A stretch of DNA of 64,000 nucleotides from Paenibacillus sp. L3-i20 (GTDB lineage Bacteria > Bacillota > Bacilli > Paenibacillales > Paenibacillaceae): the NCBI RefSeq assembly GCF_022180385.2, contig NZ_BQME02000001.1:2796441-2860440 (forward strand), written 5' to 3'. The notes under the pieces were generated by a model. That model ran no database searches. It was not told the DNA's origin and saw only the letters and a list, made by a program, of their open reading frames with translations. Shown here in pieces: positions 8,938-18,529 of this stretch; within the stretch, counting starts at the first letter, position 1, and each line of letters begins with the position of its first letter. The position numbers and the translations under genes were made by a program.

Positions 8938-9831
8938 GTGAAATATCATCCTATGATTAATCAAGCGATAGGTTATATTGAAACTCATTTGGAGGAAGAG
9001 CTTACGTTGGAAGACGTTGCGGCCGCGGCGGGATTTTCGATGTATCACTTTCACCGCATTTTTCAACAGCAGGTAGGAATGTCAGTTATCGACTATGTGC
9101 GATGCAGACGTTTGGCTGGTGCCGCAGCGTTGTTGTTGCATTCTACTGAGGATATTTTGCAAATTGCAATTCAATGCAAGTTTGAATCACAGGAAGCTTT
9201 CACACGTGCATTCAAGAAAGTATACAACCTGCCACCTGGTCGTTATCGCAAGTTAATAATGAATCTTAACGGACAAATGTATAAGGAGGTTCAAACGATG
9301 AGCAGTAAGAAGCAGGGGATAAAAGGATGGATTTTGAGTGGCTGCAATCCAGCTGATTATGTGATGGGGATAGATCGTGAAAATGTGCATATGGGGAAGG
9401 TCTCCGGTTATTTAAAGTCCATGACCGCAGTTTCAGCAGATCAATTTGCAACTATGATGCAGCAATTTAAAGCAGATAAGTTTAAAGGCGAGCGAATTAA
9501 ACTATCGGCTTTTATTCAATCGGAGGATGTTGAGTATTTTGCCGGGCTGTGGATGAGAGTAGACAATTCGACAGGAGATACGCTTCAATTTGATAACATG
9601 AGCGATCGTCCGATCGTTGGCACTAGAGCTTGGAATTTATATTCTATCGTTCTTGATGTACCGGCTGGCAGTGACCTAATTTCCTTCGGGGTACTCCTTA
9701 CTGGAAAGGGAAAAGTATGGATGGATGGCTTCACCTTCGAAAAAGTGGATAAACGTACCGAAAGTACAAACATGCAGATGAGTTCGGATCTTATGGACGA
9801 ACCGACAAACCTTTCATTTGAAGAGGAATAA
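8938..9831 (+). CDS. AraC-family regulator with an unusual C-terminal beta-rich domain
   Basis: 297 residues from the GTG at 8938, preferred because AAGGAGTG lies 7 bases upstream; an ATG at 8908 has no site. The AraC helix-turn-helix pair is N-terminal, residues ~5-105 (AIGYIETHLEEELTLEDVAA, then FESQEAFTRAFKKVYNLPPGRYRK). The C-terminal half is not the usual GyrI-like effector domain. From ~125 it reads as a beta-sandwich (IKLSAFIQSEDVEYFAGLWM, VWMDGFTFEKVD), reminiscent of carbohydrate-binding or galactose-binding folds. Ligand and target are unknown. Confidence 0.85.
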   Translation: MKYHPMINQAIGYIETHLEEELTLEDVAAAAGFSMYHFHRIFQQQVGMSVIDYVRCRRLAGAAALLLHSTEDILQIAIQCKFESQEAFTRAFKKVYNLPPGRYRKLIMNLNGQMYKEVQTMSSKKQGIKGWILSGCNPADYVMGIDRENVHMGKVSGYLKSMTAVSADQFATMMQQFKADKFKGERIKLSAFIQSEDVEYFAGLWMRVDNSTGDTLQFDNMSDRPIVGTRAWNLYSIVLDVPAGSDLISFGVLLTGKGKVWMDGFTFEKVDKRTESTNMQMSSDLMDEPTNLSFEEE

Positions 9832-9872
9832 CTGGTGAAGTGTTGTTTGCTATATCATTAATGAATGAGATG

Positions 9873-9913
9873 AAAAAAATCGGGAGCCCTGCTTACTAGG
9901 GTTCCCGATTTTT
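9873..9913. terminator. strong bidirectional terminator
   Basis: AAAAAATCGGGAGCCCT pairs with AGGGTTCCCGATTTTT across a short loop, with A and T tracts on both sides. It separates converging genes. Confidence 0.88.
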
Positions 9914-10983
9914 CATTCAATTGCGTATCGAGTGAACAATTGCCAGACAAGCTCTCGGCGGCTGTTGACATTTGTTTTGTCGAATATCGATTTGAGATGA
10001 TCCTGTACGGTATAGGCAGAGATGTGAAGCGTTGAAGCAATTTCTTTTGTGGAGCACCCACGGAAGATTTGCTCTGCGATATCCGTTTCCCTTGGGGTTA
10101 GGTCATATGCTTTCGCAATCAGAGGCAGAATGTCTGAAGGTTTGGCTATCTCGAATGATAGAACAATACAATTCTCGCCCACTAGTCCATTCAGCTTGCT
10201 GGCACGCAGCGTTAAATAGGTCCCATCAGGAATTCGGAGACATACTTTGGCTGCTGGCATAGATGCAGAGGAAGGTAAGTCTGTATCAGCAAGTGCTCTT
10301 ACGCTGACTGCTTGAATGGGTCTTGGTAATTGATCGCTAGAAATGTTCTCCCACTGTCGGAGCAGTTGCAGCCACTCGGATGCAGCATAATTGCTTGCAA
10401 GAGGGACAAGTCCAGTAGAAATCGTCATCATGCCAGGATCACTATTTTTATTTACTGCATTGCCTGCCTCAGGCAATGTCAATGTGAAACGACGCAGCTC
10501 CGTTGCTATAATTGGTGCTGTTGTTCGAATAAGGTCCATTTCACCTTGGCTGAAAGGTGGCTGCTCACTTGTACGGAACAAAGTTAGATGTCCCCAACAT
10601 GCCCCGTCTGTAATAAGAATTGCCCTCAGTTCATCGCCGAATCCTGCTGGTTTTAGCACGCCCCGGTATCTTTCACTTTGTTCGGGTTGTCCATTTGTAG
10701 ATTGATATAAAGTAGCGACCATTATTTCCGAACGCACCAAATCACTATATACATTTATATCATCATGCACATATTCCGACTCTAATAGTTTATTATGGAT
10801 GGTTTCTACGCCATCTTCAGTTACTGCTCCCGTCGAAAGCAAAGTAATTGGATCTACTGCGGAGCAACAAGCTGCCTCGAAAGGCAATGCCTCTCTAAGT
10901 GCGGCGATTGTAAGCTCCCTATATTGCTGTGAGGTTTGAGAACGTTTTGCAAGCGAATTTAGTTTTTTCGTTAAAATGTCCAT
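9913..10983 (-). CDS. LuxR-type (GerE) transcriptional regulator
   Basis: 356 residues from the ATG at 10983, chosen because AGGGGGA (10991-10997) is 7 bases upstream; an in-frame ATG at 11013 lacks a site. The C-terminus (~290-350) is a LuxR helix-turn-helix: LTPRETDIAEQIFRGCSTKEIAS and HISAYTVQDHLKSIFDKTNVNSRREL. The N-terminal ~190 residues look GAF-like (sensor), but no ligand motif is clear. No receiver or autoinducer-binding signature is visible, so this is a stand-alone sensor-regulator. It is divergent from the saccharopine-dehydrogenase-like gene, which is a candidate target. Confidence 0.88.
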   Translation of the reverse strand: MDILTKKLNSLAKRSQTSQQYRELTIAALREALPFEAACCSAVDPITLLSTGAVTEDGVETIHNKLLESEYVHDDINVYSDLVRSEIMVATLYQSTNGQPEQSERYRGVLKPAGFGDELRAILITDGACWGHLTLFRTSEQPPFSQGEMDLIRTTAPIIATELRRFTLTLPEAGNAVNKNSDPGMMTISTGLVPLASNYAASEWLQLLRQWENISSDQLPRPIQAVSVRALADTDLPSSASMPAAKVCLRIPDGTYLTLRASKLNGLVGENCIVLSFEIAKPSDILPLIAKAYDLTPRETDIAEQIFRGCSTKEIASTLHISAYTVQDHLKSIFDKTNVNSRRELVWQLFTRYAIE

Positions 10984-11092
10984 CGTGTATTCCCCCTGCG
11001 CCGCATTTCCCATAAATGTGGGATAGTCCTTATTTGCTGTTTCTATATAATTGAGAATAATTCTTAGTTAATTGTAAGAGATAGACACAGGA

Positions 11093-12235
11093 ATGGAAAG
11101 AGAGCTGATGGGATTGAAGAGGGATATTGTCGTAATTGGCGGATATGGACACGTTGGCGGAGCGATATGTAATGCTCTAAGTGAACTATATCAGGGACGT
11201 ATATATGCAGCTGGGAGAAGTAAGGAGAAGGCAGAACGTTTCTGTGCCAATACGGGAGGGCATGTGAAGCCTCTGCAACTTAATGTAGGGAATGTCATTG
11301 ATATGGAGTGGTTGTCATCGGTTAAGCTAGTTGTTATGTGTCTGGATCAGAGTGACACTGCATTTGCGGCAGCATGTTTGCGAAGCGGCACCCATTATAT
11401 TGATGTTTCAGCGAATGGTACATTTTTATTAGAAATGGAGAAGTTAAATGATGTCGCCAGTGTGTCGGGAGCTACAGCAGTTATTAGTGTCGGTTTAGCA
11501 CCAGGACTTAGCAACCTTTTGGTACGACAGGCACGCAATACATTTGAACATCTCGATCACGTTTCAATTGGCATTATGTTAGGTCTTGGCGATAGTCACG
11601 GGAAAGCGGCTATCGAATGGACGGTAGATAGTTTAGCAGATACATTTGAAGTAATGGAAGCGGGTGAACGAGTAAGTGTGAAAAGCTTTACAGATGGACG
11701 AACAATTGACTTTGGAGGAGGGCTTGGGAAACATAGAGCGTATCGATTTCCATTCTCCGATCAGGTTATGCTGCCAAGGACAATGAGTACTAGCTCAATA
11801 GCGACTCGACTATGCTTTGACTCACATATTGCTACTTCGCTAGTAGCGTTTATGACGAAGCTTGGTTTAACTAAATTTTTTAGAGGGAAGTTCATCAGAT
11901 CGATTGTTGTTAAAGCATTTGAAAAGATGAGTTATGGCTCTGATCGGTATGCATTAAAGGTTGATGTAACTGGTCGCATGGATCGCGAGAACAAGTTAAT
12001 GCAATTGTATGTGCAAGGAAGAGTTGAATCGAGCGTGACGGCATCAATGGCTGCAGCGACAGTAGATTTAGTGTATCGCGCCAACCTGCCAGTAGGAGTG
12101 TATCACTCTGAACAACTGTTTGAACTGCTTGCACAAGATGATCGTTTAACACTTGCATATGTGCAAGGGCAGCAGGAAACAACGACTGCCAGAGTTTGGG
12201 CTGAGGACGTGAAATACTGGTCGCATATAAAATAG
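11093..12235 (+). CDS. saccharopine dehydrogenase family protein (NADP-binding)
   Basis: About 380 residues. A Rossmann loop IVVIGGYGHVGGAI starts at residue ~10, followed by the Sacchrp_dh_NADP layout (VVMCLDQSDTAFAAACLRSGTHYIDVSA and VISVGLAPGLSNLLV). True lysine-pathway function is not implied; this family includes many short-chain-like dehydrogenases of unknown substrate. The start is uncertain: ATG 11093, ATG 11108 or TTG 11114 are possible and none has a strong site. The last best matches the family N-terminus. It is divergent from the LuxR regulator. Confidence 0.82.
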   Translation: MERELMGLKRDIVVIGGYGHVGGAICNALSELYQGRIYAAGRSKEKAERFCANTGGHVKPLQLNVGNVIDMEWLSSVKLVVMCLDQSDTAFAAACLRSGTHYIDVSANGTFLLEMEKLNDVASVSGATAVISVGLAPGLSNLLVRQARNTFEHLDHVSIGIMLGLGDSHGKAAIEWTVDSLADTFEVMEAGERVSVKSFTDGRTIDFGGGLGKHRAYRFPFSDQVMLPRTMSTSSIATRLCFDSHIATSLVAFMTKLGLTKFFRGKFIRSIVVKAFEKMSYGSDRYALKVDVTGRMDRENKLMQLYVQGRVESSVTASMAAATVDLVYRANLPVGVYHSEQLFELLAQDDRLTLAYVQGQQETTTARVWAEDVKYWSHIK

Positions 12236-12249
12236 ATTCTATCAGACGA

Positions 12250-12291
12250 AAGAGGACCTCCAAAAAGCCATCGCTTTTTGGAGGTCCTCTT
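12250..12291. terminator. very stable bidirectional terminator
   Basis: AAGAGGACCTCCAAAAAGC and its complement GCTTTTTGGAGGTCCTCTT form a stem of about 18 bp with a 4-base loop, between converging genes. Confidence 0.88.
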
Positions 12292-12312
12292 AGATACCTA
12301 ACTTGTTTGTGC

Positions 12313-14148
12313 TTACTCTGCTTCCCCACCGTCCATCTGTTTCCAAAGTTTGCGATAGAGTCCATCCTCACGTTGGAGCAACTCACGATGTGAACCGTTC
12401 TCTTTAATTAGACCTGTCTCCATTGCAATGATTGTGTCTGCTTCTTGTACGGTTGTCAGGCGATGGGCAATTACAAGTAGAGAACTGCCTCGTTCACGTA
12501 TGCGGGACAAGATAGCTTCCATAACTCGTCGTTCTGTTTCTAGATCCAACGCAGAGGTGGCTTCGTCAAATATCCAGATTGGTCTTGCAGCTAGTACAGC
12601 ACGAGCTATGGCTAGTCGCTGTTTCTGTCCACCGCTGAGTGAAGAGCCATGTTCGCTAATTTGTGTGTCATAGCCATCTGGAAGAGCTTCAATGAACGAA
12701 TGAGCTTCCGCAATCTTTGCTGCTTCAATAAGATCAGATTCGAGTGCATTAGGCATAGCCATCATCAAGTTTTCTCGTATAGTACCAGAGAAGAGATAAG
12801 GATTTTGTGGTACATAAGACACGTTCTTTCTAGCAAATTCAGCATTTACTAGGGAAGATGAGCCATTAATATGTACGGAACCTTCGATCGGGAAGAGCAG
12901 ACCTGCGCCTAGTTTAGCAACAGTCGATTTGCCAGATCCACTGGAACCTACAATAGCTGTAAAAGTGTCGGGACTAAGCGAGAGCTGGAAATCTTTCAGC
13001 AAAGGTTCATTCATCTGACCAAATTCAGAAGTGTCCACACCATCCATTTCTTGTATATTGGCATGTTGTTGGTAGTGAAAAGTGACATTATTCCAGCTCA
13101 AAATGGGATTTTCACTTAGAGCAGCGTTAGCTGGAATAACTTCGACTTTTTCATTAGGTTCTTTGTTAGCTCGCCATATGCTGGATATACGAGTAGCAGC
13201 ACCCTTTGATTCCTGAACTTCTCCCCATAGACGTCCAAGAATGAGCAGAGGGTCGTAAATTCTCCAAATGAGGATGAAGAATGCCATTAACGTTCCCAGC
13301 TGAAGTTTGCCCTGAACAGCCATCCATGCAACTGTAAGAATGGACCCCCATGCAATGAACAAAGCTAAAGTAGTTGTTAGTACATTTACTAATTGTTGGA
13401 GCCACATTCTCCGTAAATAAAGTTTATTAAGATTTTGACGTTGCGTGATGAATCGATCCATCATCCAACTCTCGGCATCGAACGCCCTTAACGTGTCCAT
13501 ACTTTGTAATGCTTCCTGTTGGCATTGACGAAAGCTACTTTCTTCATCAGCCACTTCTTTTCCAATTCGTTCTAATCTATGGCGCAGCAGATGGCTGCCA
13601 ATTAAGCCTAAGGGCATAAGAATCATCACGCCAACGGCAACTTGCCATTGGAGTTTCAGCATATAGAGCAATGCCAGTATTAGCATAATAACTTGGTTTC
13701 CCATATTGTTAAAAATTCTTTCAAGTAATACGGTCACTTTGCTCGAATCTAACATAATTCGTTGTGATAGATCAGCAGTATGTGAGGCTTGAGATCTTTC
13801 TAGTGGAAGTCGCTGTGCATGATCAACTAAATCTAATGTAATGTCCCGATGTAATTTACTCATATTATCCTGCTTGAGATAATGGCCCAACAGCCCGAGT
13901 CCACTTAAAACAATTACGAGGACAATGAAGAGGATGAGTAAATTTTGAACTTCTTTTAATTCGCCGTTTTCTAAAACGTTGAAATAAATCTCAAGTACAT
14001 AAGGAGTAAGCATCATAATAACCATATCACTAAGACAGAAAAGTATAGCAATGACAAACCATAGTTGCCCAGAGCCAAGCCGCTTCCAAAGCATAGGAAC
14101 GAGCTCGCGAATTCTAGGGTTTCGACTTAGTACACTATATTTGTTCAT
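12313..14148 (-). CDS. ABC exporter half-transporter (permease-ATPase), subunit 2
   Basis: 611 residues. Six membrane helices occupy ~25-310 and an ATPase domain ~345-600, with Walker A GSSGSGKST, Q-loop YVPQNPYLFSG, signature LSGGQKQRLAIARA, Walker B IWIFDEATSALD and H-loop VIAHRL. All catalytic residues are intact. The start overlaps the stop of the preceding gene by one base (TAATG) with AAAGGAG upstream, so the two are translationally coupled and probably form a heterodimer. Exporters of this class handle drugs, lipids or peptides; no accessory gene tells which. Confidence 0.92.
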   Translation of the reverse strand: MNKYSVLSRNPRIRELVPMLWKRLGSGQLWFVIAILFCLSDMVIMMLTPYVLEIYFNVLENGELKEVQNLLILFIVLVIVLSGLGLLGHYLKQDNMSKLHRDITLDLVDHAQRLPLERSQASHTADLSQRIMLDSSKVTVLLERIFNNMGNQVIMLILALLYMLKLQWQVAVGVMILMPLGLIGSHLLRHRLERIGKEVADEESSFRQCQQEALQSMDTLRAFDAESWMMDRFITQRQNLNKLYLRRMWLQQLVNVLTTTLALFIAWGSILTVAWMAVQGKLQLGTLMAFFILIWRIYDPLLILGRLWGEVQESKGAATRISSIWRANKEPNEKVEVIPANAALSENPILSWNNVTFHYQQHANIQEMDGVDTSEFGQMNEPLLKDFQLSLSPDTFTAIVGSSGSGKSTVAKLGAGLLFPIEGSVHINGSSSLVNAEFARKNVSYVPQNPYLFSGTIRENLMMAMPNALESDLIEAAKIAEAHSFIEALPDGYDTQISEHGSSLSGGQKQRLAIARAVLAARPIWIFDEATSALDLETERRVMEAILSRIRERGSSLLVIAHRLTTVQEADTIIAMETGLIKENGSHRELLQREDGLYRKLWKQMDGGEAE

Positions 14149-15926
14149 TAGGCTAGGCTCCTTTCATACACAACTTCTTCATCAACCCATTCGCCAGCTT
14201 GAACTAACGATGCATATCGTCCCCGTTGATCCATAAGTTGTTGATGAGTTCCTGCCTCCATTAATTGACCATCTTCCACATACAAGATACAGTCAGCATC
14301 TCTAACAGTAGACAGTCGATGGGCAACAACAATGACAGTACGGTCTTGCTTCATCGTATGAAGCGCTTCTTGCATAAGAGCTTCGTTGGTCGCATCAAGA
14401 GCTGAAGTAGGCTCATCAAGTAATAGAATACGAGGGTCACGTACGTAAGCTCTTGCCAGTGCAAGACGTTGTCGTTCGCCTCCTGAAAGTCGACCGCCAC
14501 CTTCACCAAGTATGCTTTCATAGCCATTTGGGAGGGCTTCGATGAAGGAGTGAGCGTTAGCCAGCTTTGCTGCTTCCTTAATTTCATCAATAGTAGCATC
14601 AAGCTTCCCGATACGTATATTGTCTGCTACAGTTGCGTCGAGTATGGCAGCGTCTTGAGGCAAATATGCTGTTTGCTCCCGCCATTGTTTCCAATTGTCA
14701 TTATGGAGCGCTGAGTTCCCATAATGAATCGTACCCGAATCAGCCGGATACAATCCGAGTAAAAGCTTTAGGATAGTACTTTTGCCGCTGCCGCTAGGAC
14801 CTACTAGAGCTGTTGTGTTGCCTTGAAGAAAGCTGGCAGAGAAGTTTTTAATAATGATCTTATCGCCATAACGAAAGGTCACATTGTCCAGATGAATATC
14901 TGCTTGAAGTGGAAGTTTGATTACGCTGTCTGAACTTTTATGTTGATCAGAGGGAGGTTCCTCGGTTAGTTCCAGAACCCGACCTGCATGTGCAATTGCG
15001 TCTTGAACAGCTGCCCAAGTGTTAGATAGTTGAGCCATGGGAAATACAAGTCTTTCATAAGAAAGGACAAATGCAGCAATAGAACCGATACTAAGCGTTT
15101 GCTGAGAGACCATCCAAGCCCCCATAATAAAAATATAAGCTTGACCCAAAAAGAACCCTATCGTAATCGTTGAGTTTGTCATCGTTCGAAGAAAGTCTGT
15201 GCGAAGCCATCTCCGCCTTGTAGTTTCAAGATTGCTCTCCCATTGCTTATTGAACGAATCCCGAAGACCATAGCTCCGAGATACTTCCCCGCCTTGAAGT
15301 TGATCAAGTAGAGAAGCATCGGTAATTGCTTGTGACTCATTCGTTAGTTCTTGGTTTCTGCGAATGGGTTTGCCTAACCAGTTGCTTAAGAGAGGTATTA
15401 GCAGCGCAACAGTAATTGCCCCCGCCATAAGCTCCCACGAGAGAACGGTCAAATAGGTAAATAAAAATACGATAGATAGTGAGTTTTGGATAAGTTCAGG
15501 CAACTTCTGATTAATGCCTGTTTGAGCGCTAGTTGCGGATTGATTCATCCTTTGGAGCTTATCACCAGTATGCCAACTCATAAATCTAGCCATTTTCATA
15601 ATAAATAGTCCTTGTAACACTTCGCGTTGAAGATCTTGTGTTGTTCGGTTGGACAGTTTCTGCATGAGAAAGGCTCTAATCGTGGAGATAGTAATTTCAC
15701 CCGCGAATAACACCCCAAACAATAGCGCAGCGGATTTAAGTGCGTTACTGTCCATTTCTTTTGCTGCGTTAAACAATTGACGCATCGCTTCCGCCCAGCC
15801 AACAGGCAGTAAGGATGCAGCAAGAGCAATAATGCTTACACCGATATAAGAAACCCAATGCTTTTTAGCTCGTTTCATCATGATCAAAAGAATACGATAA
15901 GAGCTTGTTTTGTTCATTTGGTTCAA
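14148..15926 (-). CDS. ABC exporter half-transporter (permease-ATPase), subunit 1
   Basis: 592 residues. The TTG start at 15926 is favoured because GGAGGTG sits 5 bases upstream; the ATG three codons on would be too far. Membrane domain ~20-320, then an ATPase with Walker A GPSGSGKST, signature LSGGERQRLALARA, Walker B ILLLDEPTSALD and VVAHRLS. Both nucleotide sites of the predicted heterodimer with the downstream subunit look canonical, unlike the pair at 18.5-22.1 kb. The substrate is unknown. Confidence 0.92.
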   Translation of the reverse strand: MNQMNKTSSYRILLIMMKRAKKHWVSYIGVSIIALAASLLPVGWAEAMRQLFNAAKEMDSNALKSAALLFGVLFAGEITISTIRAFLMQKLSNRTTQDLQREVLQGLFIMKMARFMSWHTGDKLQRMNQSATSAQTGINQKLPELIQNSLSIVFLFTYLTVLSWELMAGAITVALLIPLLSNWLGKPIRRNQELTNESQAITDASLLDQLQGGEVSRSYGLRDSFNKQWESNLETTRRRWLRTDFLRTMTNSTITIGFFLGQAYIFIMGAWMVSQQTLSIGSIAAFVLSYERLVFPMAQLSNTWAAVQDAIAHAGRVLELTEEPPSDQHKSSDSVIKLPLQADIHLDNVTFRYGDKIIIKNFSASFLQGNTTALVGPSGSGKSTILKLLLGLYPADSGTIHYGNSALHNDNWKQWREQTAYLPQDAAILDATVADNIRIGKLDATIDEIKEAAKLANAHSFIEALPNGYESILGEGGGRLSGGERQRLALARAYVRDPRILLLDEPTSALDATNEALMQEALHTMKQDRTVIVVAHRLSTVRDADCILYVEDGQLMEAGTHQQLMDQRGRYASLVQAGEWVDEEVVYERSLA

Positions 15927-16485
15927 GTGAGCACCTCCGAAATATACCTCTAGTTATCAATAATGACATAAAATACAAAAAGAGCATAGATACCCTAGGT
16001 TGAATTTATAACTGTCCATAGGATGAGAAATCCATTTCGCTCCAAAAAATCACTTGATATAGAACGTTTGTTCTGATAAATTGAAAATTAAGGGGGTTAG
16101 CTGAAAGTAGTAGATTCGATTGCGACTTAATCTTGCAAAAGGTAAATGAATTTCTCTGCCCATAAGCAGTAAATGTAAGAGCTTTGGATATAGCCTATTT
16201 CATTAGGTTGCAATTAGATCATAGTATAGCTTTTTATTGCTCACAATCCATATTTGTATACTGGATTAATAACTATAAAAAATACCTTTTTTATATAATG
16301 AGTGACTCAATTTTAGTTAAAGACAACAACTTAAACTGTAGTAAACTAGTATGCGTAATCTAATAATTCGATAAATATAATTGTCATTAGAACAGGACTG
16401 TAACGTTAACGATTCCCCATAAAATTGGAAATCGGCTATAATAATCATATAACGGAACAGAAACAAGTTAGGGAGTGAGTAGGAT
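15927..16485. other. AT-rich intergenic region, no gene seen
   Basis: About 560 bases between the divergent ABC pair and the AIM24-family gene. I see no coding frame with a start site. It contains an AGAACGTTTGTTCT palindrome at 16061-16074 and a possible -10 (TATAAT, 16437-16442) for the AIM24 gene without a convincing -35. Confidence 0.5.
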
Positions 16486-17169
16486 ATGAAATATGAAGTG
16501 CTGAACAAAGGTGCATTTGCGATGTTAAGTATACAACTTGCACAAGGGGATAGAATTAAGGCGGAATCAGGAGCGATGGTATCCATGTCGCCTACCCTTG
16601 AATTGAAAGGTACAACAAATGGAGGCATTATGAAAGGGCTCGGACGGATGCTAAGCGGAGAAAGCTTCTTCTTTCAAGAGGTGAACGCTGCAAGAGGCAA
16701 TGGAGAGCTACTCCTCGCACCTAAGACGTTAGGCGATGTTCAGGCCATTGAATTGGATGGCAGTCATAAGCTTCTTGTGCAAAAAGATGGTTTTCTTGCT
16801 GCTACAGAAGGTGTAGAAGTTAGTACGAAAATGCAAAACTTAAGCAGAGGGATATTTTCTGGGGAAGGTTTTTTCGTAGTTGAAATTAGCGGCCGAGGTA
16901 CAATATTTCTGTCATCCTTCGGTGCTATACACGAGGTAAACCTGGCACCAGGAGAAGAAGTTGTTATCGATAATGGTCATCTCGTAGCTTGGCCGAGCAC
17001 GATGCAATATAGTATTGAGAAGTCTTCCAAAGGTTGGGTATCCAGCATTAAAAGTGGTGAAATGCTCGTTTGTCGTTTCCGTGGAGAGGGAGTCATACTT
17101 ATTCAGAGCCGTAATCCTGCAAGTTTTGGCAGTTGGCTTCGTCGTTACGTTCCAACTTCGTCGAACTAG
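16486..17169 (+). CDS. AIM24/TIGR00266 family protein
   Basis: 227 residues, start supported by GGGAGTGAG upstream. The sequence MKYEVLNKGAFAMLSIQLAQGD, then AESGAMVSMSP and the GESFFFQEVNA segment, is diagnostic of the AIM24/TIGR00266 family: cytosolic double-psi-type beta proteins of unclear function (the yeast namesake is mitochondrial). Glycine-rich turns such as GEGFFVVEISGRG recur. No catalytic site is recognised. It is monocistronic, ending at a bidirectional hairpin. Confidence 0.9.
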   Translation: MKYEVLNKGAFAMLSIQLAQGDRIKAESGAMVSMSPTLELKGTTNGGIMKGLGRMLSGESFFFQEVNAARGNGELLLAPKTLGDVQAIELDGSHKLLVQKDGFLAATEGVEVSTKMQNLSRGIFSGEGFFVVEISGRGTIFLSSFGAIHEVNLAPGEEVVIDNGHLVAWPSTMQYSIEKSSKGWVSSIKSGEMLVCRFRGEGVILIQSRNPASFGSWLRRYVPTSSN

Positions 17170-17179
17170 AAAATAAAAA

Positions 17180-17214
17180 TTGTCCTTAATCGATTTTGAT
17201 TCGATTAAGGACAA
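17180..17214. terminator. bidirectional terminator
   Basis: TTGTCCTTAATCGA pairs perfectly with TCGATTAAGGACAA around a 7-base loop, between the converging AIM24 and exoA genes. Confidence 0.85.
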
Positions 17215-17216
17215 AA

Positions 17217-17969
17217 TTAGTCTAGCTCCAAGGAAACAGGGCAATGATCGCTTCCCATAATAGCGGAATCGATGTCAGCTGCTGTAATGTTGGTTGCTAG
17301 TCTAGCAGATACGAGAAAATAATCGATGCGCCAACCGACATTTCGTTCCCTTACTTTAGGCATGTAAGACCACCATGAGAATGAATCCGTTCGCTCAGGG
17401 TAGAGATGACGGAAGGAATCGACGAATCCAGCGCTAAGAAGGCGTGACATACAGGAGCGTTCCTCAGCAGTGAATCCGGAATTTCCATGGTTAGACTTTG
17501 CGTTCTTTAGATCGATTTCTTCGTGAGCGACGTTTAAATCGCCACATATAACAACTGGTTTATTACAATCTAACTTCTGTACATAATCGAGGAAGCGTTG
17601 TTCCCATTCCAACCGATAATCGAGCCTTGAAAGATCACGTTTGGCATTTGGGGTGTACACATTTACAAGATAGAACGTTTCGAATTGCAACGTAATAACT
17701 CTGCCTTCTGGTTCTTCATTTTCCTCTAAACCATACCAAATGGATAATGGCTTTTCTTTTGTAAATACAGCAGTACCGGAGTAGCCTTTTTTCTGAGCAT
17801 AATTCCAATAATGATGATAAGCTCCCAGATCTAGATCAATTTGACCTTCTTGCAGCTTCGTTTCTTGGAGACAAAAAATATCAGCATTAACACTCTGGAA
17901 ATAATCAATGAATCCTTTGCCAACACAAGCGCGAAGTCCATTCACATTCCAGGATACAAGCTTCTTCAT
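17217..17969 (-). CDS. exoA: exodeoxyribonuclease III (AP endonuclease)
   Basis: 250 residues, the normal family length. It has all motifs of the Xth/ExoA endonuclease-exonuclease-phosphatase fold: SWNVNGLRA (metal/Asn), LQETKL (catalytic Glu), NVYTPNA, VICGDLNVAH (Asp/Asn), RIDYFL and GSDHCPV (terminal Asp-His). It cleaves DNA at abasic sites and removes 3'-blocking groups in base excision repair. The DUF4190 gene lies just upstream in the same orientation, 36 bp away; a functional link is not obvious. Confidence 0.95.
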   Translation of the reverse strand: MKKLVSWNVNGLRACVGKGFIDYFQSVNADIFCLQETKLQEGQIDLDLGAYHHYWNYAQKKGYSGTAVFTKEKPLSIWYGLEENEEPEGRVITLQFETFYLVNVYTPNAKRDLSRLDYRLEWEQRFLDYVQKLDCNKPVVICGDLNVAHEEIDLKNAKSNHGNSGFTAEERSCMSRLLSAGFVDSFRHLYPERTDSFSWWSYMPKVRERNVGWRIDYFLVSARLATNITAADIDSAIMGSDHCPVSLELD

Positions 17970-18005
17970 AATTGTGTGGTCTCCTTGAGTCAGAGTTAGT
18001 AGGTC

Positions 18006-18395
18006 TTAGTAATAGGAAGGCGAATCTACTGTGGCTGCAAAAATCACAATAATAACAAAAATCACCACTATAACTATCCACAATAAAGAACCAATAATAG
18101 AAGTGACTAAACCAGCGATAGCAAGTCCTCGTCCTTGTTCGTTACTCTTCTTAATTTCTTTAAGCGATAATATACTTAAAATAAAGCCAACTATTCCTGG
18201 TAAAAATCCGATATATGGTATAACAAGTGAACATATTCCTAGTACTAAACCTGCAATTGCTTTCCCATTGGTCTTGGGTGGATAAGGATAAGGTTGAAAC
18301 TGCTGTTGATTAGAAAATTGGGGTTGTTGCCCGAATGGATCAGAAGTATGGTTTTGATTATTCTGATTGTTGTTATGATCCGAGAATTGATTCAA
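18006..18395 (-). CDS. DUF4190-type small membrane protein with Gln/Asn-rich N-terminus
   Basis: 129 residues, TTG start, with AAAGGAGG 7 bases upstream. Residues 1-42 are a low-complexity Asn/Gln/Pro tail (cytosolic or disordered). They are followed by two hydrophobic stretches separated by a short charged loop (LKEIKKSNEQGRG): LAGLVLGICSLVIPYIGFLPG-type and IAGLVTSIIGSLLWIVIVV. This is the DUF4190 layout, common in Bacillota and Actinobacteria; function unknown. Confidence 0.82.
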   Translation of the reverse strand: MNQFSDHNNNQNNQNHTSDPFGQQPQFSNQQQFQPYPYPPKTNGKAIAGLVLGICSLVIPYIGFLPGIVGFILSILSLKEIKKSNEQGRGLAIAGLVTSIIGSLLWIVIVVIFVIIVIFAATVDSPSYY

Positions 18396-18529
18396 TGTAT
18401 TGCCTCCTTTTTACTTAAGTTGATCGTAAACGAATAATGTCGAACGAGCAACTAATCTGTAAAAATAATATCAGACATGTCTATTGCTTACAACTCATGA
18501 TTGTATAGCAAGATAGGAAAGGAATCATA

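Noticed and set aside
11910..12386. Minus-strand frame of 158 codons
   Set aside because: Crosses the terminator between two well-supported converging genes and has no protein-family resemblance.
16061..16074. LexA/DinR-like box AGAACGTTTGTTCT
   Set aside because: It lacks the outer C/G of the Bacillus consensus (CGAAC-N4-GTTCG) and has no nearby DNA-damage gene start; recorded only as a palindrome.
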